A stretch of 64,000 bases of DNA. It comes from Todiramphus chloris collaris (lineage: Eukaryota; Chordata; Aves; Coraciiformes; Alcedinidae). The notes under the pieces were generated by a model, which had not been told where the DNA came from, ran no database searches, and saw nothing but the letters and a program-made list of their open reading frames with translations. The position numbers and the translations under genes are program-made. The stretch lies in assembly GCA_025345505.1 (NCBI GenBank), contig JANVCC010000064.1:5517686-5581685 (forward strand). The letters are read 5' to 3'. The stretch's first letter is position 1; every line of letters starts with the position of its first letter. Below are positions 57,102 to 64,000 of the stretch, one piece after another.

Positions 57102-59871
57102 TTAGAAACTTATTTTCATGGTTTCATCCACTTCATCTTCTCTTGACTGTTTCTTTAGAATTAATTTTCTTAAGCTGCCTTCTTCCTCAAAGGCCAAGAA
57201 CATTCCTTGTTCTAGTGAGTATTCAAACTTAAATGCTCTGGAGCTACAAGATGTAAATGTCTTTTTGAAAAAGATGACGTTACTTTCTCCAGGAATTTCT
57301 CTGGGAACTTCTCCTTCCTGAGGATGAAAAAGGGAACAGGTTAGTACCAGCACAAGAGCTGAGCAGTTTTGTTTCAGCTCACACATGTTTCAATTCATAA
57401 TTTTGCCTACTACTTACAGGTATGGAAAGCAGATACTTACCCTAAATCGAACTATCATTTTTCCACACTCTTTCTCACAGCACATGTAATAACTTTTATC
57501 TGCTATCTGGACGCTGAATGCAACAGGCATCCCTGCTGAAGGTGTGGTGGTTTTGTAATAGTGAATGTTGAAGTGCATTCCATTGCCTAAATATAAATTA
57601 TTTCTTATTAATAGTCTGCTCAGGACAGAGCTGCAGCAACTTCACCTAGTTATGTCTTACCCTTCCATGGCCAACTGCTGTCTTCCCAGAAGACTTTTCA
57701 TGACAAGAGAGCCAGGACGTGAATTTTTATAACTGCTGGTGGCACGTTTGACTTCCCGCTACCATTCAATAACCAAGATTGTGAATTGCAAGAAAGCAGG
57801 TGAAGTTAGCAGTTAGTATGGGCAGGACGTTCAGATCCTTTTATGTGCATGCATATAAAGTGTGAATTTGACTTACAAAGTCATCTGTAAATCAGATTAT
57901 ATCTGTATATATGTTATCTGTAAATAGATTTGTTCAACAAATATATGAATTAACAAATTTTGAGCAAATATAACAAACATAATTACTTGCTGACACAACT
58001 GCCCCCCGCAAAAAAAGCCAAAACCCTAAGTACATTGTTAACTGCTGCTGTTAGAAGAGCGTAAGAGCTTTTAGTGGTAAATACATCATCTGTTCAAAGG
58101 GTGTACCAGATTTCATCTCCTGATCTGTCACATCTTCAAAAGCTGCCACGTTTAAATCTGGTCGGACCACAAGCAACTGGCTGTTTACATTTCGAAGGAC
58201 TCGCTGGAGAATTTTCTCCTTGCAAAAGGCATCGCATTCCAGCCCTGCAGAAATATTAAGCAAAGAGGGCCAAATATTTTGGCTGTCATTTCTGAGTTTG
58301 CCCCAGGCTTACTCTTTGTCATTAAGAATACCAGGTGAAGTAAGTTCTTAGAATGGCAATCCCAAACAAAAGGGAGACTGTGTTTGTCTTTCCAATATGG
58401 GCTTGTAGCAACCCAGGCAAGACAGAAGGATTTCCCAGAGTACAGCACTCTATATATAAAGCAAGAGCAGCTACTCTATCTGTTCATGAGAGATCAGAGG
58501 CACCAGTTCTCTCTCTTGCCCAGCAATTAGAATTGCATTTGAAGGTCCTTCTGTTAGTGAAGCCATTACCCCGTGGCTTTATTTCCTTAGGAGGAAATAA
58601 GGCAACATCAACTTCAGAAGAAGGTGGTGAACTGTAATTTTGTTTGGCTGGTTTTTTGTTGGTTTTTTTTTTTTTACAGTAGCCATTATCAGTTTGAAAA
58701 CTTGTTCTCCAGGGCACGCAGAGCATTTATGGGTTAGTAAGCAGGAGCAGGCTAGTTCAGGAAAAATGGATAATGAAATTGATAAATGATGCGCTTTCAG
58801 CTTACCATCGTCGTCTTGGTTACAAGTGAGCAATGAAAAACAAAACCAAAAAAAAAAAAAAGGAAAGAAAAAACAACATTAAGCTCTGCCCCCACAAAAG
58901 AAACCACTTTCTACCCAGTTTTGTTCTGCAAGATTGGAAGGCAGCCAGCCAGCCACCTACACATTTCCAGTTGTACTCCCCAGTGTCACCAACTCACCAA
59001 GCTGAGCTGTTGTAGCTACAGCGTGCGTTTTATTCGTGAGGGTAACAAACTCAACAGAATGATGAAACCACGAGTCATTTGAGAACTGGAGTTGCCACCA
59101 AACCAAGAGGCATGCAAAATGCTTTAGGGTTACTTAAGGGTGAGCAGCTCAGGTCGTTTTAAGCCTGTAACTGAGGAATAAACTGCATGCAATTTTTTGT
59201 TTTCATCAGCACTTAGAATAATCTGAGTGAACAAAAGGACAAGCGGCAGTCATTGCTAACAGCTGCTAAAGAAAAGACTGTTTTCTAACTAACTTTATTC
59301 CATAAGACTGGAAGTTATCCACTTCCTCCAAGCCCACAGTATTCTAACCCTTCTGAGTGTCCTTTACAGGAATGTTTTGTATGAAGCAACGCTGACTCAG
59401 TTGGCTCACAGTCCTTCAAGCTGAAGCTTGTGGGAAAATCAGATGAAATGGGGCTGGTACAGGAATTGGTTTTAATCAGTACTCAAACAGAAAAAGTTAA
59501 AATGCTTAAGGTGTTCAGTAGTAATACAGTACTGACCTGATACTATGCTGGGACAGCTGTCTCAAACTCAGATTCTTTTTGTCGTGAACAGCCTGGCTCC
59601 ATAATCTTAAAAACTATCATTCTGAGCGGGTGGGGATTGTAACTGTTTTGAGGATTATGCAGGTAACGTGGGGGGGGACCAAAAGAGGATTCCACAAACC
59701 CAGGGATGCCAGCCCAAGCAAAGGATTGAATTATGTATCAGCTTTTGATCTTCCATGCAGAAAGAAGCCCCAGTGTGTCTCTTTCAGCAGGGGGTAGTAA
59801 ATACCTTCAAAGTAGAGGCAGAAATTTTCTCCAAATTTTACTGCACACACAAGAACATCTTCACCACTCAT
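57102..59871 (-). CDS. IL18: IL18, interleukin-18 precursor (avian type)
   Basis: IL-1-family cytokine made as an inactive cytoplasmic precursor and cleaved by inflammatory caspase to drive interferon-gamma production. Five coding exons, read 5' to 3' on the minus strand: 59871-59805, 58814-58806 (9 nt), 58244-58107, 57586-57441, 57317-57102. They join to 191 residues. The N-terminus MSGEDVLVCAVKFGENFCLY resembles the chicken propeptide. The caspase site is LECD|A after Asp30, so the mature chain is 161 residues. Beta-trefoil landmarks are VLRNVNSQLLVVRPDLNVAA, MPVAFSVQ, YYMCCEKEC and KAF-type TFTSCSSRAFKFEYSLEQG. There is no signal peptide, as expected. The end, DEVDETMKISF, is shorter than the chicken C-terminus as I recall it. 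A splice acceptor 7 bases before the ATG (exon starts 59878) shows a further upstream non-coding exon. Confidence 0.95.
58806..58814 (-). CDS. IL18: IL18 9-nt coding microexon
   Basis: The exon ACGACGATG lies between an acceptor (ttgtaaccaag) and a consensus donor (gtaagc) on the minus strand. It joins the preceding exon (…TTT GAA G) and the following one (GG CTG GAA TGC) in exact phase, adding Asp-Asp-Asp-Gly before LECD. Without it the flanking exons still join in frame, since 9 is a multiple of three. Human IL18 has a comparable tiny alternative exon encoding four acidic residues at the same place, which supports the call. Confidence 0.82.
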
Positions 59872-59878
59872 CTTCACT

Positions 59879-61700
59879 CTGCCAAAAACACATGGAGAGG
59901 ATTCAGAGTTAAGAACAAGGCTTCTTCCTCTATAAGCAAGGGAGGTCTTGGGTTAGTTCTCTTCTAGCGCACCCCACTATATAACAGGGCTGGCAGGTTT
60001 CACTGCCTGTTGAAAAGTTGTTTTTTTAAACGATTGGTGTCCTCATCTGTTGCCTTTTCTCATTATTTATAACAACACAGAGCATCCTTCGAGTTCTGTT
60101 CTTTTACAAAACATGTCATTGACTTGCACAATGTTACACAGGTATAAATATATAGATACCTATTCCCTTTACCTACAGGTGCACCCATCCCTTTTCTTCT
60201 ATCGTAAAGTTTCTGTTTGTGCTGCCAGGATAAAAAGGTAGACCTGAATGGGTTGTCTCACAGATGTCTCCGTATCTTCAGTTCTAGCAACGTGCCAATG
60301 GAAAAAGTTACAAAATAAAACAAAAGTTACATGGATTCACCTCTGTTGGCTAGGACTTGGAACTGTAAAGCCTGGTATTTCAGTAATTTTACTGCTGTTG
60401 GAAAGAATAATTCTAAGAAATAAGCAGTAAAACATTTTTTTTTTTTAAACTGATAATGATACCCTCTTCAAAATTAAAATAGCATCTCCTGCCTTTAAAG
60501 GAAAGTGAGAATAAGAATAAAGGGAATTACAATAAAACAGAGGAAGATGTGGAAAATAATTTAATTCTTTCTCTTCTCTGACAGTAAATGGTTTTAAAAT
60601 GTCCTCTTCTATGCCACTAATTTTGTGAAATGCAGGTTGCCACTGTCCTTCCTGTTTCATTTTGGTTTGTATCTTAGTAATTTTTTGGTTCATCTTCCTA
60701 AAATGTTTTCTACGTATGGATGTTCTTGCCTGTTTTATCTACTTTTTTAGAAATAAAGGCATTTGACTAGCCAAAAATAACTACTTTTACTGTACTTATC
60801 TAGCTACTTTGCTATCTGCAAGATATGATTTACTTGGCTTTGCGATGGGTGTAAAATTTTTGGCCAGATGCTCAAAATAGCAGGCATGCTGACATTCTCT
60901 GTCGCTGCATCTAACCTTTAGGAGCCCAGCACCTGCATGAAGGCTTCAGCCTGGAGCTGTGTGCCTGTCCTCTGTATACAGTGTATGGGAGGAGACAGTC
61001 ACAGCAGAAACTTGTTAATCAGACAGCATCAGATAAACAAAGCCAGCAACAGTGACTGTAAATTTACTGAAGTCGCTTTTTGTAAGTAGTCTAGAATATG
61101 AAGTGCTTCATCCAAAGGTGCCAACTCCTCCTGTCAAGGCATTCTTTAACCACAGAAATAATAAACGTGTTAAAGCTAGGTAAACAAGGGGAAGAATTGG
61201 CTTACTTTCAAGGCTCTTTTTCACCACTTCAAAAAGACTTTAGAGCAATGTCAACTGAATAAGCACATCAGCCTTAGGCATAAGGGTGAGGGAATCACAG
61301 TGATTTCCTGTCCCTCTAGTCAAATTATTCGAGGAATATATTTCAGAGTGAATTTTTCTCATCCTGTTTTTACATGGTCTGTCGTTCTCGCTGCTCTGTG
61401 GGGAGAGATGCCGAGGTTCATAGCAGAGGACCCTATCTTTGTTTCCAAACACACACACACACCCCCATGCCTTTGAAACGGAACAGAGTAATAGCAATAG
61501 CAAACAGTACAGGACTCGTATGTAGTGAAATAAACCAAGAAGTCAAGGACTACTCCGTTATTCTAAGGCAGAGGGGAAGGCATAGGTCGAATGGACTTAA
61601 TACGCAGGACTTAAACGATAACAGATTAAAGGAAAAGGTGGCCCTTGATTTCATGGGTAAACCACATAAACCGACTACGCTTCTTTCGCCTGATGCGTAG
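59879..61700. other. IL18: Upstream IL18 intron
   Basis: The stretch between the IL18 start exon and the CpG island appears to be intron of the 5'UTR, because an acceptor (gtgtttttggcag) immediately precedes the ATG-bearing exon. It is AT-rich, with a short CA microsatellite at about 61446-61460, and has no recognised coding exon. Confidence 0.55.
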
Positions 61701-61719
61701 TAACAGAGGGTGAGGTCTT

Positions 61720-62570
61720 TTACCAGGCACGTTTGAAAGGACCGGAGAAACAGGGATGCGGGGAAGGGGAAGCGCGGGGCCGCCCCCGGCAAGTCGCGTC
61801 CCGCTCGGCGCCCGTCGAGACGGCGCAGCTGCCAGCGGACGGGCCCCTGCCCACCGCGGTCCAGCTCCGGGATGCCCTCCATCGCCCGCTGCCGCCGCGA
61901 GAACCGGAGGGCGGCCGGTGCCACAGCGGGACGTCCCGCCGGCCCCGCAAACGCCCCGGCAGCGAGCGTCTCCGCTCTGCTCGGGGAGCGGCGGTTCCCG
62001 TGCCGGCTGCGCTGCTCTGCCCCTGCCCCTACCCTGCCCCTGCCCCTGCCCTGCCCCTGCCCCTGCCCTGCCCCGCGGCGGGAAGCGGAGGTGCGCGACC
62101 CCCGCGCAGTGCGCTCAGTCCCGGCTGCAGCTCCCCGGGCCGGGCTGCGCTCGGCGCTCCGAGCCGGGCGGTTGGGGCGAGCGGGCAGCCGGCTCACCGG
62201 GCAGGGCCGCCCTGCCGCTGCAGCCCCGGGGCGAGGGCAGAGAAGCGGCCGCGATCCTACCTCGCTTCTCGACGAGCTGCGGAGGAACGATGCGAGACGG
62301 AAGGGCGAGGGCAGCCGGCGGAGGGGCGGGGACCGCGGCCGCCTTCTCCCGCAGCCGGAGCCCACCCGAGCGGGCTCCCGGCCCCGCTCCCCGCAAGCAC
62401 GTGTACCTCGGGCGGCGGGGTCCCGTCCGGCAGAGCCTCTGGAGCCTTCCCGGGCAGGGGTCACCGCCGTGCCGCCTCCATGCGTGCCCCCGAACCGGGA
62501 GGAAGGCGATCTCGGCTGCGGCCGGTGGCGGCTGTACGCGCGATCTAGGGAGGGAGAGGGGATTTTAGAG
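61720..62570 (-). promoter_or_regulatory. IL18: CpG island, probable IL18 promoter and 5' exon
   Basis: The region is dense in CpG and GC boxes and sits ~2 kb upstream of the IL18 start codon. On the minus strand it contains several good donors, gaagcgag|gtagga ending at 62261 and cccg|gtgagc ending at 62198, either of which could pair with the IL18 acceptor at 59879. Long open frames on both strands (for example 61550-62641 minus and 61733-62548 plus) are best read as CpG-island artefacts. A divergent plus-strand transcript is also possible. Confidence 0.5.
62018..62074. repeat. C-rich minisatellite, 17-bp unit
   Basis: CCCTGC motifs are arranged as a 17-bp higher-order unit (cctgcccctgcccctgc) repeated about three times, with one base change (cctacc) in the first copy. 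It lies in the CpG island. The complementary strand has many G4 runs and could fold as a G-quadruplex. Confidence 0.85.
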
Positions 62571-63480
62571 CGCCTTGCATCACTATACGACAGAACAAGC
62601 GGTCTGAACAAGCTGTAGAGGAAATTAAGACTCTTTCCCAAGATATCTGTCTACGTCTGCATTTATTCTGCGGCACTTCCCCTCCTCTGCGGAGAAAGAG
62701 AATCATGCAAATCCGAGGTTAGAAAGGAAGCTTTTTGCGACTCCCTTTGCCTGACAGCGATGTGGGTCAGTCATCTCTTAGGCTGTACATATGTGCATTT
62801 AATGAGGACCAAGCTCTAAGTCGTAACGATAATCTCTATTTTATGTTTTAAGCTTTTACTTCTCCTGGTATTTTTTCCATCTCTGAACTTACAGGAACTG
62901 GAACTACTTTTAGGGTAATGGCTTAGATTCATGTTTTTTTTTAGTCTGAGCTTTCTCCGTAGACTGCCACATCCATGAGGTACTGAAGTGATAAAACAAT
63001 TCAGACGTTTCATTTCTTTTAATTCAGGTGATTTATTAATAAAAATATCTTAACATACCGATGGTAACTCGGGTGAACACTTCAAGAACATTTTCCTAGG
63101 GTATTCTTTCATACCTATTCCTTAATGTTTATATTTTCTTGCTAATAACATGAAAATCTCTACTATTTTGGAGAATGAGATGAAGTGGGCTATCGGCGCA
63201 TAGTGAATGCTGTGTCTACTTTGGGAAAGTACATAGTTCTTGCTCTTTCAGCAGTTTCATTTCTTGTCCTGAGTTTTGACATTCAGAGGCTATTTGGGTA
63301 ACATAGGTAAGGTGAAGGTTCTTTCTTCTCTTGAAAACAAAATTGGAAGATGAAAAAAAAAAAAATCTGGAGGAAAAATTCCCTTTACTCCAAAGTAACT
63401 AAATCCTGCAACGATTTTCTTCACTGTGGCTAACGAAGCCAGGCTTTAGGACAAGTGTAACAACAGAGCACGTAATATTT
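62571..63480. other. Non-coding stretch after the CpG island
   Basis: Composition falls back to AT-rich. I see no exon or known repeat. TEX12 and BCO2, the next genes in mammals, are not recognisable here and presumably begin beyond the window. Confidence 0.5.
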
Positions 63481-63855
63481 TTGGGTGACAACATGGAAGT
63501 GTCCTACGGAACGAGCTGTCCCGCATCGCTGTCCAGTGCCGTCCTGTTGGAAGGAAGCCAGCCCAGCGTTAATCTGCCAGCCATTTCTCGAGGCGGGCAG
63601 ACACAGCTTGCTGTATCAATGGCTTTACATTGGCGTTACCAACAGGAGCGAAGCTCAGCAGAAGGAAAATGCAATCTTATTGTCCATTGCTTAGGAAAAC
63701 AACCCAGCTGGTTGCGGCAGCTGTTTAATTTGTGTGGTGTTACTCGCTTAGCGACGGTAACTGCTCAGATTTTACTAATCCGGGGTTTATTTTTTGAAAG
63801 GGACCCATCTAGCCTGGCCTGGCACTGCACTGTCACCCCAGCGACCACATCCTGA
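63481..63855 (+). other. Unrecognised 124-codon open frame
   Basis: The frame begins MGDNMEVSYGTSCPASLSS and ends HCTVTPATTS. I recognise no domain, signal peptide or membrane segment, and the start context is weak. It lies just upstream of renewed GC-rich sequence at the window edge, so it may be promoter-proximal non-coding DNA of the next gene. In a non-repetitive AT/GC-balanced stretch a frame of this length is a little unusual, which is the only reason it is listed. Confidence 0.12.
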
Positions 63856-63953
63856 CCGGAGCCCTCACGGGTGCTCCGCAGCCGCCGGGCGAGCGGCACG
63901 GTTCGAGCCGACAGCGCAGCCGGAGCTGCTCTAACCCGAGCGCGTTAGCGGGA
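63856..63953. promoter_or_regulatory. Start of another CpG-rich segment at window edge
   Basis: CpG frequency rises again (gcagccgccgggcgagcggc, cgagcgcgttagcg), which suggests the edge of a further promoter island belonging to a gene beyond the window. Identity cannot be decided. Confidence 0.35.
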
Positions 63954-64000
63954 CAAACGGGGCCGGGAGAGGCAAACGGGGCCGGGAGAGGCAAACGGGG
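63954..64000 (+). repeat. 19-bp tandem repeat running off the window
   Basis: The unit caaacggggccgggagagg is present as two perfect copies (63954-63972, 63973-63991) and nine bases of a third before the window ends. The true array length is unknown. Confidence 0.92.

Noticed and set aside
61550..62641. 363-codon minus-strand frame and overlapping plus-strand frames of ~270 codons
   Set aside because: All frames across the island are open at once and are Arg/Pro/Gly-rich, as expected from base composition. None resembles TEX12, BCO2 or another neighbour.

Overview
The window is vertebrate nuclear DNA, almost certainly from a bird. Six recognisable protein-coding genes, split into many short exons with GT-AG introns, lie in the order DIXDC1 (+), DLAT (+), PIH1D2 (-), NKAPD1/C11orf57 (+), SDHD (+), IL18 (-). 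That is the gene order of human 11q23.1, here in a compact form (six genes in about 56 kb). The encoded IL18 resembles chicken IL-18 much more than mammalian IL-18 (caspase tetrapeptide LECD, avian-type N-terminus). The interspersed repeats, two LTR-like elements and a CR1 3' end, are of types I know from bird genomes. I assign the window to Aves but not to a species.

Layout. 1-7968: no exon recognised, probably an intron of DIXDC1. 7969-27102: 19 coding exons of DIXDC1 covering the calponin-homology domain, linker, coiled coil and DIX domain. The first coding exon of the long isoform is not found; an internal alternative first exon for a short isoform is at 14664-14686. 27103-29890: long DIXDC1 3'UTR. 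29950-37293: CpG-rich promoter and 14 exons of DLAT, the E2 subunit of pyruvate dehydrogenase. 40192-42461: five exons of PIH1D2 on the minus strand, diverging from NKAPD1 (42874-47183, five exons) across a 412-bp CpG-rich interval. 48783-54290: four exons of SDHD, the small membrane anchor of succinate dehydrogenase, behind an ETS-site-rich CpG promoter. 57102-59871: five coding exons of the IL18 cytokine on the minus strand, one of only 9 nt. 61.7-62.6 kb: a second strong CpG island, probably holding a non-coding first exon of IL18. The last 150 bases are again GC-rich and end in a 19-bp tandem repeat.

Functionally the window mixes mitochondrial carbon metabolism (DLAT, SDHD), a Wnt/DIX-domain scaffold (DIXDC1), a PIH-family assembly factor (PIH1D2), a basic nuclear-type protein (NKAPD1) and an inflammatory cytokine (IL18). 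They are neighbours by conserved synteny, not an operon or pathway. All splice phases for the six genes were checked by hand and join without a frame break, giving 670 residues (DIXDC1, N-terminus missing), 636 (DLAT), 316 (PIH1D2), 300 (NKAPD1), 157 (SDHD) and 191 (IL18).

I saw no CRISPR array, tRNA, rRNA or novel multi-gene system. The most useful non-obvious items are the DIXDC1 internal first exon, the IL18 9-nt microexon, the apparent absence of TIMM8B from its usual place beside SDHD, the two LTR-like insertions, and the unexplained CpG-rich ends.
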